Positions 54,025-62,801 of a stretch of 64,000 nucleotides of DNA are shown piece after piece. The notes below the pieces were generated by a model. It made no database searches and was not told the DNA's origin. It saw nothing but the letters and a program-made list of their open reading frames with translations. Position 1 is the first letter of the stretch, and the number at the start of each line of letters is the position of its first letter. The stretch covers positions 186,001 through 250,000 of the forward strand of contig CAWCGF010000002.1 in NCBI GenBank assembly GCA_963794955.1. The letters are read 5' to 3'. Source of the DNA: JAFDVL01 sp963794955. GTDB taxonomy: Bacteria > Acidobacteriota > Blastocatellia > RBC074. The position numbers and the translations under genes are program-made.

Positions 54025-55851
54025 CTAGGATTGCCCGCTCGCTAAAGCGGGAGAAGCAAACATGGCTTCGGTTAATTTTTGTCCGAAGGCTTCCATTTCA
54101 TTGAGGGCCGCTGTCAGCTTTTCTAACTCGTCACTGCGATAGGCTAATTCGGCACGCGCCAAGGTTTGACGTGTGCGCAACTGATCGTCCTCTGAAAGCA
54201 TGGAGCTAAATTCGGTAAAGGTACGCCGTGTACTCTCGATCAAACCATCGAGCCGCGTGCGAACGATAATTAACTCTTTCATCGCCTTATCTGCCTGCTG
54301 ATTGCGATTTGCTTCTTCGATTAAATGCACAATTTCATCCGGGCCAAGACCAGACGAGGGAGTAACGCGAATGGCTTGTTCGCGCTGGGTTGCTTTGTCA
54401 AAAGCTGAAACGTTGACGAGGCCATCCGAATCCACATCGAACGTTACCAGAATTTGCGCCGCCCCACGGGGGCCAGCAGGAATGTCAGTTAACTCAAATT
54501 TGGCAAGGCTGCGATTACCACGAGCCAGATCGCGCTCGCCTTGTAAGACGTGAACCTCGACTGTGCTTTGATTGTCGGCAACGGTAGTAAAGGTCAAGGC
54601 TTTTTTGAGCGGGATGCTGGAATTGCGTTCAATAATTTTGGTGAACAATCCCCCTCGCGTTTCAATCCCAAGCGACAAGGGAAGCACATCCAGCAAAACC
54701 AATTCTTTCACTTCACCGCATAAAACTCCGCCTTGAATCGCTGCTCCAATCGCCACTACTTCATCAGGGTTAATTTCTGCCGAAGGCATCTTGCCAAACA
54801 TCTCGGTTACTTTTTGCCGCACCAAGGGGGTGCGCGTTTGTCCTCCGACTAACAAGACTTTATCTATGTCCTGTGGTTTGAGCTTTGCGTCCCACAACGC
54901 CTTTTCACAGGGTTCGAGCGACTTTTCCACTAAATCGAGGATCATTTCCTCAAATTGAGGCCGCAGCAAAACTTTATTAAAATGCTTCGGCCCCAAACTG
55001 TCCGAAGCAATAAAGGGTAGATTGATATTCGTTTCGTGGGTGGTGGAAAGCTCGCACTTGGCACGTTCAGCCGCTTCTTTCAAGCGATGTAAAGCGGGAT
55101 TATCTTTGCGCAAATCAATGCCTGTTTCCTTTTGAAACTCACTGATAATCCAATCCACAATGCGCAAATCAAAATCCTCGCCGCCGAGAAAAGTATCACC
55201 CGAAGTAGAAAGGACTTCAAAAACGCCATCGTGCATTTCGAGAATGGAAATATCGAAAGTGCCGCCACCCAAATCATAAACTACAATCTTTTCGGCAAGT
55301 TCTCGCCCCAAACCGTAGGCCAAGGCAGCAGCGGTCGGCTCATTGAGGATACGCAGGACAGTCAATCCAGCGATCTTGCCGGCATCTTTCGTAGCCTGGC
55401 GTTGTGCATCATCGAAATAGGCGGGTACGGTAATAATAGCTTCTTCGACTGTCTCCCCTAAATACTCTTCGGCGCTTTGGCGCAGCCGCTGCAAAATAAT
55501 CGCCGAGATTTCCGCTGGACTATAATCGCGCGCGAAAAGACGCACGCGCGCATCTCCATTGGAGCTGTCAGTAATGGTGTAAGGTGCCGTATCTTGCATA
55601 CGGCGAACTTCTGGAGAATTGAGTTTGCGCCCAATCAATCGCTTGACGGCATAAACTGTATTGGCGGGATTGGTCGCCGCTTGGCGCTTGGCGATTTGCC
55701 CGACCAATCGTTCCCCCGATTCCTGAAACCCAACGATGGAGGGAGTCGTGCGCCCGCCTTCTTTATTGGGAATAATTTGCGCAGCGCCCCCTTCCATAAT
55801 TGAAACGCAGCTATTTGTCGTGCCTAAGTCAATACCAATAACTTTTCCCAT
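54025..55851 (-). CDS. dnaK: Chaperone DnaK (Hsp70)
   Basis: A 608-residue Hsp70 from the ATG at 55851 (MGKVIGIDLGTTNSCVSIME), with an in-frame upstream start rejected. The three Hsp70 signatures are visible: IDLGTTNS, VYDLGGGTFDIS and VLLVGGQTRTP. The nucleotide-binding domain is followed by the substrate-binding beta sandwich (LSLGIETRGG) and a helical lid. It lacks the long disordered acidic tail common in bacterial DnaK, ending PALASGQS, so it is somewhat shorter than usual. It folds proteins with DnaJ and GrpE; no grpE is found in this cluster. Confidence 0.96.
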   Translation of the reverse strand: MGKVIGIDLGTTNSCVSIMEGGAAQIIPNKEGGRTTPSIVGFQESGERLVGQIAKRQAATNPANTVYAVKRLIGRKLNSPEVRRMQDTAPYTITDSSNGDARVRLFARDYSPAEISAIILQRLRQSAEEYLGETVEEAIITVPAYFDDAQRQATKDAGKIAGLTVLRILNEPTAAALAYGLGRELAEKIVVYDLGGGTFDISILEMHDGVFEVLSTSGDTFLGGEDFDLRIVDWIISEFQKETGIDLRKDNPALHRLKEAAERAKCELSTTHETNINLPFIASDSLGPKHFNKVLLRPQFEEMILDLVEKSLEPCEKALWDAKLKPQDIDKVLLVGGQTRTPLVRQKVTEMFGKMPSAEINPDEVVAIGAAIQGGVLCGEVKELVLLDVLPLSLGIETRGGLFTKIIERNSSIPLKKALTFTTVADNQSTVEVHVLQGERDLARGNRSLAKFELTDIPAGPRGAAQILVTFDVDSDGLVNVSAFDKATQREQAIRVTPSSGLGPDEIVHLIEEANRNQQADKAMKELIIVRTRLDGLIESTRRTFTEFSSMLSEDDQLRTRQTLARAELAYRSDELEKLTAALNEMEAFGQKLTEAMFASPALASGQS

Positions 55852-56011
55852 AATGTTATCTTCGTTAGTCGGCCTTGTCACAAAACCGAAAGCTAGTTCA
55901 GGGCAGAGAGGAGAGGTTTAGGGTAGTGGGTTGTTGGTAAAGAATTGATGATTGCGTGGGGAACGCGATAATAAGGTTCGTTGGGCTAATAATGTGAGAC
56001 GAAGTCTGTCT

Positions 56012-57091
56012 TTAACTCATTACAGTAGCGGGGGCATCGTTTAGCACGCGCTCAAGCATGCATGCGACGTAGCTTACCACATTTATGGTTCGCGCATACT
56101 CCATTCTTAAGGGGCCGACGATCCCAAGATTACCAGTCATTTGATTACCGTAGCGATAAGAAGCTGTGACAACCGCGCAACCGCGCAGGCTGGGCAGGCG
56201 ATTTTCCGCACCGATGCGAACAGTAACTAAGGGTTGCTCCTCAAGTGAAACACACTCGTTCAATAAACTAATGAGCCGTTGCTTTTCCTCAAAAATCAGA
56301 AATAACTCCCGGAGGCGCTCCAAATCAGCAAACTCAGGCTGGGAGAGAATATTTGAAGCCCCTTCCACAAAAACTTCTGGGGCAGCTTCATCCTCCCGAC
56401 TTAAGCCACGATGGCATAAAAGAATCGCGTTTTGTAGTAAGCGATCATACAACGCTTTTTCTTCTGTCATCCGACGCACAAGTTCCGTATGAATGGCGCT
56501 GAGAGTCAAGCCAGTAAAGTTGGCATTTAGGTAGCGGGCTGTTTTATCCAACTCATCCTGTTTGAAATCCTCTGCGACACGAACGAGCCGATCTTGGACT
56601 AGGCCGGCTCGTGAAACGGTGATCACTAAAATGCGCCCATCACTAATGCGGACGAACTCAATCTGGCGAATCACGTCGCGGCTGATGTTCGGTGAAATTA
56701 CGATACCGACACTCTGCGAAAGAGCGGAAAGCAAATGGGAGGCGCGCGACATAATCTGGTCTGCGCTCGGCAAGTTATCATTTAGCATTTCGCGTTGGAT
56801 CATATCCTCATCATCCTGCGAGATACGCGTCTGCTCAAAAATATTATCCAAATAAAAGCGATAGCCTTGATCTGTTGGAACCCGTCCCGCAGAAGTATGG
56901 GGTTGTTCTAAATAACCCGCTTCCTCCAAATCAGCCATCACATTACGGGTCGTCGCGGGTGATAACCCTTCGCTGGATAACTTCGAGATAGTCCGCGAGC
57001 CAATCGGCTCCCCGGAAGCCAGATGTGCTTTGATAATGAGCGTCAAAAGCTCACGACCTCGTTTATCTGGCATTTCCGTATTGACCATCAT
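56012..57091 (-). CDS. hrcA: Heat-inducible transcription repressor HrcA
   Basis: A 359-residue repressor. The N-terminal winged helix contains IKAHLASGEPIGSRTIS, then LSPATTRNVMADLEEAGYLE. The family landmark PHTSAGRVPTDQGYRFYLDN follows at about residues 60-80. The C-terminal GAF-like dimerisation part ends IGPLRMEYARTINVVSYVA. HrcA normally binds CIRCE elements ahead of dnaK or groE operons. I looked for the TTAGCACTC / GAGTGCTAA pattern upstream here and did not find it. It is the first gene of the cluster hrcA-dnaK-unknown-dnaJ. Confidence 0.96.
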   Translation of the reverse strand: MMVNTEMPDKRGRELLTLIIKAHLASGEPIGSRTISKLSSEGLSPATTRNVMADLEEAGYLEQPHTSAGRVPTDQGYRFYLDNIFEQTRISQDDEDMIQREMLNDNLPSADQIMSRASHLLSALSQSVGIVISPNISRDVIRQIEFVRISDGRILVITVSRAGLVQDRLVRVAEDFKQDELDKTARYLNANFTGLTLSAIHTELVRRMTEEKALYDRLLQNAILLCHRGLSREDEAAPEVFVEGASNILSQPEFADLERLRELFLIFEEKQRLISLLNECVSLEEQPLVTVRIGAENRLPSLRGCAVVTASYRYGNQMTGNLGIVGPLRMEYARTINVVSYVACMLERVLNDAPATVMS

Positions 57092-57301
57092 ATCGTTGTA
57101 AGGGTTAAATCAAGGCTTAGTATGACGGCGTTTGCGCCTACCTCATCATCAGCAATCACAAACACTTCAAGCAAAAGCTAACATCGCAGATGGAACACTG
57201 TCAAGTTTTTCTCCAGCGCGAGTGGTAAGCAAACAACTCCATAGCGCATAAACCCCTCTTTGCCCTTTCTGCTGCTGTTCAAAATAATGGAGTGAAAGGA
57301 C

Positions 57302-57329
57302 TTGGCTTTTTTAACACTTATGATAGAAT
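57302..57329 (+). promoter_or_regulatory. Candidate extended -10 promoter for the RHH-like gene
   Basis: TTGGCT (57302-57307), a 16-base spacer and TAGAAT (57324-57329) preceded by TG form an extended -10 arrangement. It lies about 120 bases ahead of the gene at 57450. The remaining intergenic space 57092-57449 showed nothing else. Confidence 0.35.
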
Positions 57330-57449
57330 GCAATTCGGTTTAACACATATCGATAATTTATAGGTTCGTTATTGTCATTTTGGCTCAACGAAACCTTTGA
57401 TTGAATAGAACAACTACTACTTTACTACTACGGAAAGGATCGCCCACTC

Positions 57450-57725
57450 ATGAAAAGAAAAGGCGTTTTAATCGGAGCCTATGTGCCCCCGGAGATGAAG
57501 GAGGCGCTCAAACGTCGCTCGCAACTCCAACACCGCACCTTGTCCCAAGAACTTATTCGCATTCTCGCCGAAGCACTAGGACAACCCATTCCTGGTTCTC
57601 CTGATCGGCGGGGCGAAACATCAGCCCCTCGTCGTCGTGCCTCGGATCCGTTCCCGCGCCGCCGGACAGGAGATTTAGTGCCGGGCGAAGGCATTGCTCA
57701 ACCGCCCGAATTGGACCTCGACTAA
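57450..57725 (+). CDS. Small Arc/RHH-like DNA-binding protein, hypothetical
   Basis: A 91-residue protein. The first ~45 residues fit a ribbon-helix-helix fold: a short strand (VLIGAYVPPE), helix MKEALKRRSQ, then LSQELIRILAEAL. The rest is an Arg/Pro-rich disordered tail (RRRASDPFPRRRTGD) of unknown role. AAAGGATCGC lies before the ATG. A perfect terminator follows, so it is a monocistronic unit. It is probably a small transcription regulator or nucleoid-associated protein; the target is unknown. Confidence 0.65.
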   Translation: MKRKGVLIGAYVPPEMKEALKRRSQLQHRTLSQELIRILAEALGQPIPGSPDRRGETSAPRRRASDPFPRRRTGDLVPGEGIAQPPELDLD

Positions 57726-57756
57726 TAGATTCTTTGCCCTCCAAGCTTGTTTCCAG

Positions 57757-57792
57757 AAAGAGCCTATTGAGTGACCTCAATAGGCTCTTTTA
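57757..57792 (+). terminator. Rho-independent terminator
   Basis: aaagagcctattga (57757-57770) pairs perfectly with tcaataggctcttt (57777-57790) around a 6-base loop, with a T-run on the plus strand. It ends the RHH-like gene ahead of the nuo operon. Confidence 0.9.
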
Positions 57793-57846
57793 ATCTTCTT
57801 TCCAGCAAAATTTCCCGCCCGATGCATCATACTGCTATCTGATGAT

Positions 57847-57875
57847 TTGCATGGATACGGGGATTGTACTATTCT
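57847..57875 (+). promoter_or_regulatory. Candidate sigma-70 promoter for the nuo operon
   Basis: TTGCAT (57847-57852), a 17-base spacer and TATTCT (57870-57875) lie about 90 bases ahead of nuoA. The match is modest, and other promoters are possible. Confidence 0.3.
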
Positions 57876-57962
57876 TCTCAAGCTTACTCGCTGTACTTTT
57901 CCGAAGTGAATTTTATGACGTAACGTTGTGGTAGTCTCCTCAGATTGAGGCATAGATTAAAG

Positions 57963-58337
57963 ATGAAAGAATACCTACCGATCCTCGTTGTTTTCCTATT
58001 CGTTCTTGGTTTTGCTGTCACAAATTTGGTATTGGCTCACTTATTCGGACGACATCGCAACACACGCGCAAAACTGATGCCGTATGAATGCGGCATTGAT
58101 CCCGTCGGCTCCGCTCACCAACGCTTTTCCGTGCGCTTTTATTTGGTGGCGATGATGTTCATTCTCTTCGACATTGAAGCGGTGTTTTTGTTGCCGTGGG
58201 CAGTGATCTTCCGCTCGCTTTCGGAAAAACTTTCACGCCCCTTTGTGTATGCCGAGATGATGGTGTTTTTGGTCGTATTACTGATAGGATATATCTATGT
58301 TTGGAAAAAGGGCGTCTTTGAATGGAATCGCGGTTAG
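57963..58337 (+). CDS. nuoA: NADH-quinone oxidoreductase subunit A
   Basis: A 124-residue membrane subunit of respiratory complex I with three transmembrane helices (ILVVFLFVLGFAVTNLVLAH, LVAMMFILFDIEAVFLLPWA and MMVFLVVLLIGYIYVW). The loop signature YECGIDPVGSAHQRFSVRFY is clear. I use the internal ATG at 57963 rather than an upstream in-frame start. It starts the nuoA-B-C-D-E-F-(peptidase)-G operon; B follows after 9 bases. Confidence 0.95.
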   Translation: MKEYLPILVVFLFVLGFAVTNLVLAHLFGRHRNTRAKLMPYECGIDPVGSAHQRFSVRFYLVAMMFILFDIEAVFLLPWAVIFRSLSEKLSRPFVYAEMMVFLVVLLIGYIYVWKKGVFEWNRG

Positions 58338-58346
58338 GACTGTTAT

Positions 58347-58859
58347 ATGAAAGGCTTAGAAACAACGCTCGGCGAAGTCATGCCGGATGTGCTAACAACC
58401 AAACTGGATTGGCTCATCAATTGGGCACGCAAGTCCAGTTTGTGGCCTGCAACCTTCGGCTTGGCCTGCTGCGCCATCGAAATGATGGCTGTGACCGATG
58501 CACGCAATGACCTGGCACGTTTTGGCGCTGAAGTGTTTCGCGCCAGCCCACGCCAAGCCGATGTCATGATCGTCGCGGGTCGTGTTTCGATCAAGATGGC
58601 TCCCGTGCTACGCCGCATTTACGATCAGATGTCAGAACCGAAATGGGTCATCTCAATGGGCGCTTGCGCTTCGGCAGGCGGTGTATTCAATAATTATGCC
58701 ATCGTGCAAGGCGTGGATAAAATCGTGCCCGTAGATGTGTTCATACCCGGCTGTCCACCGCGTCCCGAAGGCTTAATTTATGCGGTTATGAAATTGCAGG
58801 AAAAAATCGAGCGCGATTCGGTTTTGAATGAGCGTCCAGATACACCGAGTGTGTTTTAA
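58347..58859 (+). CDS. nuoB: NADH-quinone oxidoreductase subunit B
   Basis: A 170-residue hydrophilic subunit holding the terminal iron-sulfur cluster N2 that passes electrons to quinone. The four cluster cysteines are visible in LACCAIEMM, GACASAGG and PGCPPRPEGL. Tight spacing to nuoA and to nuoC (5 bases) shows one operon. Confidence 0.97.
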   Translation: MKGLETTLGEVMPDVLTTKLDWLINWARKSSLWPATFGLACCAIEMMAVTDARNDLARFGAEVFRASPRQADVMIVAGRVSIKMAPVLRRIYDQMSEPKWVISMGACASAGGVFNNYAIVQGVDKIVPVDVFIPGCPPRPEGLIYAVMKLQEKIERDSVLNERPDTPSVF

Positions 58860-58864
58860 TTCCA

Positions 58865-59392
58865 ATGGCTGAACTAACCAATCAAACTAATGAATCCGGG
58901 CATGCTCTGGCAGTACGTGGGCCAAATCAAACTTCGCGGTATGTGAACGCCTCCGCTTTAAGTGCGCGTTTTAGTGATGCCATTGAAGAGGTTATCGAAG
59001 CTTTGGGAGAAGTCACTGTCGTTGTCCGCCGTGATCGCTTAGTCGAGTTAATGGAATTTCTGCGCGATGAACCGGGCTTGAAATTTAATTACCTGAGTGA
59101 TGTAGCGGGACTGGATTTAGGCGAATTCGCGGAACCGCGGTTTTCGGTGGCCTACCATCTTTATTCACTGCCACACAATCATCGCCTGCGCCTCAAGGTC
59201 TTTCTGGAAGAGGATGACGCCTGGCTACCAACCGTCAGTGAAGTTTGGAAAGCTGGCGGGTGGCTGGAGCGCGAAATCTACGACATGTTCGGCGTGGACT
59301 TTGTGGATCATCCCGATTTGCGCCGCATCCTGATGCCTGCCGATTACGAAGGTCATCCGCTGCGCAAAGATTTTCCGGTCAAAGGGTATTAA
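58865..59392 (+). CDS. nuoC: NADH-quinone oxidoreductase subunit C
   Basis: A 175-residue subunit of the peripheral arm of complex I. The first ~30 residues are a poorly conserved leader. The family block WLEREIYDMFGVDFVDHPDL, then RRILMPADYEGHPLRKDF, lies near the C-terminus. It is separate from nuoD here, not a nuoCD fusion. Six bases separate it from nuoD. Confidence 0.96.
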   Translation: MAELTNQTNESGHALAVRGPNQTSRYVNASALSARFSDAIEEVIEALGEVTVVVRRDRLVELMEFLRDEPGLKFNYLSDVAGLDLGEFAEPRFSVAYHLYSLPHNHRLRLKVFLEEDDAWLPTVSEVWKAGGWLEREIYDMFGVDFVDHPDLRRILMPADYEGHPLRKDFPVKGY

Positions 59393-59397
59393 GATTT

Positions 59398-60633
59398 ATG
59401 GCAAGCACCAAAGAAATCGTAGTTCCGACTGCCTCCGTAACAACTCTCGGCAAACGTGATCCACTAGGCGATCAGCGGATGACGATTTCATTAGGGCCAC
59501 AACACCCGTCAACCCACGGCGTGCTGCGCGTTGAAGTCGAGTTGGACGGCGAAGTCGTCGTAGCAGCCAGACCAGACATCGGCTATCTCCACACCGGGAT
59601 GGAGAAAACGATGGAAAACCAAAAGTGGCAGCAAGTCGTCACGATCACCTGCCGCATGGACTATCTGAATTCAATGGGCAACGATCTCGGTTATGTGTTA
59701 GCTGCTGAAAAGTTGCTCGGCGTTGAAGCCACTCCCCGCACGCAAGTTTTGCGCGTGATGCTCACAGAATTGAACCGCATTTGCTCGCACTTAGTATGGT
59801 GGGGAACACATGTGATGGACATTGGCGCGATGTCGCCATTCTTTTACGCCTTTGATCAACGCGAAAAGATTCTGGATTTATTTGAATGCGTTTCCGGTGC
59901 AAGGTTCCATCAAAGCTACTTTCGCATCGGCGGTTTAATGGCTGACCTTCCCGATACTTTCTTGCCCTTGCTCAAAGAATTCATGGCGGGGTTTCCTGAC
60001 TTCCTCAAGATGGCAAATAAGTTAGTTTCAGGAAACAAGATATTCCAATCACGCACCAAGGGTATTGGCATCATCGGTGCCGAAGAGGCGATCAATTGGG
60101 GCTTAAGCGGCCCATCGCTCCGCGCTTCTGGCGTCAGTTGGGACGTGCGCAAAACTGAGCCGTACACTGGCTATGAAACGTATGACTTCGAAGTACCGCT
60201 CGCGCGCGACGGGGACATCTGGGCACGTTATTTGGTTCGAATGCGCGAAATGGAAGAAAGCCTGAAAATCGTCCAACAAACGATTGATCGGTTGCCTGCT
60301 GGCCCTATCCAATCTGATCATCCTAAGCTCAAATTACCGGAACGCGATTTGATGAAAAAACACATTGATGTAATGATTCATCACTTCCTGATCGCGTCCG
60401 AGGGATTCACTGTGCCGATTGGCGAAGTGTACTTCCCTATTGAATCCGCGCGCGGCGAATTAGGCTATTATCTGGTCAGTGATGGTAAAGAAAAACCCTG
60501 GCGCGTGCGTGTCAAAACGCCTTCTTTCATGAACTTGCAGGTGCTGCCCAAAATGGCGGAAGGCCAATTACTAGCCGATCTCATCGGCATCATTGGCAGC
60601 ATTGATATTGTGCTGGGAGATATTGATCGTTAG
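59398..60633 (+). CDS. nuoD: NADH-quinone oxidoreductase subunit D
   Basis: A 411-residue subunit near the quinone site. Marks are LGPQHPSTHGVLRVEVELDG, DIGYLHTGMEKTMEN, the NRICSHLVWWGTHVMDIGAM region and SARGELGYYLVSDG near the end. The ATG at 59398 is selected over a longer frame that overlaps nuoC. An 80-base gap with a 20-bp stem follows before nuoE, the only sizable gap between nuoA and nuoF. Confidence 0.97.
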   Translation: MASTKEIVVPTASVTTLGKRDPLGDQRMTISLGPQHPSTHGVLRVEVELDGEVVVAARPDIGYLHTGMEKTMENQKWQQVVTITCRMDYLNSMGNDLGYVLAAEKLLGVEATPRTQVLRVMLTELNRICSHLVWWGTHVMDIGAMSPFFYAFDQREKILDLFECVSGARFHQSYFRIGGLMADLPDTFLPLLKEFMAGFPDFLKMANKLVSGNKIFQSRTKGIGIIGAEEAINWGLSGPSLRASGVSWDVRKTEPYTGYETYDFEVPLARDGDIWARYLVRMREMEESLKIVQQTIDRLPAGPIQSDHPKLKLPERDLMKKHIDVMIHHFLIASEGFTVPIGEVYFPIESARGELGYYLVSDGKEKPWRVRVKTPSFMNLQVLPKMAEGQLLADLIGIIGSIDIVLGDIDR

Positions 60634-60645
60634 GAATTAGGGGCT

Positions 60646-60701
60646 AGGATTTGGGATTTAGGAACAGACTCCTCAATCCTAGTTCCTAAATCCCAAATCC
60701 T
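60646..60701. repeat. 20-bp perfect hairpin between nuoD and nuoE
   Basis: aggatttgggatttaggaac (60646-60665) and its exact complement (60682-60701) enclose a 16-base loop. The surroundings are made of related gggattta-like words extending the pairing imperfectly from about 60631 to 60713. It starts immediately at the nuoD stop and ends next to the nuoE ATG, so the nuoE ribosome-binding site is likely hidden or absent: no AGGAG-type site is visible before nuoE except within the repeat. Confidence 0.8.
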
Positions 60702-60714
60702 GAATCCTGAATCT

Positions 60715-61179
60715 ATGTACAGCCCTGAAAACGAAAAGAAAATTGACGAATACATTTCTCACTATCCCGTCAAACGCTCGGCAATTCTGCCGGCCTTGCA
60801 TATCGCGCAAATCGAACACGGCTATGTGACAGATGATGACGTGCAGTACCTCGCGCGGCGTTTGGATATGCGCGTCAACGAAGTCGAAGAAGTCGTGACG
60901 TTTTATTCGATGTACTCGCGCAAGCCAATTGGGCAATACAAACTGCAAGTGTGTCGCACTATCTCTTGCAATCTGGCAGGCTGCGAAAAGATCAGCGAAC
61001 ATATCACTGGTAAGTTAGGCATCAGGGTCAACGAAACCACCCCCGACGGCAAATTTACGTTGCAGGAAGTCGAATGCCTGGGTTATTGCGACCTTGCGCC
61101 AGTGTTGCAAGTCAATTTTGATTATCACGAACAAATTACTCCTGAGCGCACTGACGAGATCATTGCACAACTCCAGTAA
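60715..61179 (+). CDS. nuoE: NADH-quinone oxidoreductase subunit E (24-kDa type)
   Basis: A 154-residue thioredoxin-like subunit carrying a [2Fe-2S] cluster. The cysteine ligands are in VCRTISCNL and ECLGYCDLAP. The N-terminal helical part is KRSAILPALHIAQIEHGYVT. It forms the NADH-dehydrogenase module with NuoF and NuoG. It starts directly after the hairpin and is followed by nuoF after 12 bases. Confidence 0.96.
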   Translation: MYSPENEKKIDEYISHYPVKRSAILPALHIAQIEHGYVTDDDVQYLARRLDMRVNEVEEVVTFYSMYSRKPIGQYKLQVCRTISCNLAGCEKISEHITGKLGIRVNETTPDGKFTLQEVECLGYCDLAPVLQVNFDYHEQITPERTDEIIAQLQ

Positions 61180-61191
61180 CCGATTGCAAAT

Positions 61192-62472
<1,281 letters not shown>

Positions 62473-62478
62473 ATTCAC

Positions 62479-62781
62479 ATGGGTTGGGCGATTCAATACA
62501 TCGCTAAATTGAAAAATGGAGAGACGGTTTCTTTTCGGCCTCGCGGCAACTCTATGTCCGGCAAGATTGACTCGGGTCAACTTTGTACCGTCGAGCCTGT
62601 CGCCTCTGAAGAAATCAAGGTAGGGGATATTGTTTTGTGCAAAGTGAATGGCCGCGAATATCTCCACTTGGTGAAAGCTATTCAGGGACCAAGATTTCAA
62701 ATCGGTAACAATCGTGGTCGCATTAACGGTTGGATCACAGCTAATTCGATTTTCGGGAAGTGCGTAAAGATTGAAAATTGA
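62479..62781 (+). CDS. Small S24/S26-type peptidase-like protein inside the nuo operon
   Basis: A 100-residue protein starting at ATG 62479, 6 bases after nuoF. It carries a minimal signal-peptidase/LexA-like core: PRGNSMSGKI near residue 27 (Ser-Met of the nucleophile box), GDIVLCKVNGREYLHLVKAI with a candidate Lys general base near residue 68, and IGNNRGRINGWI, reminiscent of the family's GDN block. No transmembrane helix or helix-turn-helix is present. It could mature or degrade a substrate, such as a metalloenzyme precursor, or be a captured unrelated gene. Its place between nuoF and nuoG suggests co-expression with complex I. Confidence 0.75.
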   Translation: MGWAIQYIAKLKNGETVSFRPRGNSMSGKIDSGQLCTVEPVASEEIKVGDIVLCKVNGREYLHLVKAIQGPRFQIGNNRGRINGWITANSIFGKCVKIEN

Positions 62782-62801
62782 CAACAAGTCAAAGCGAAAT
62801 T

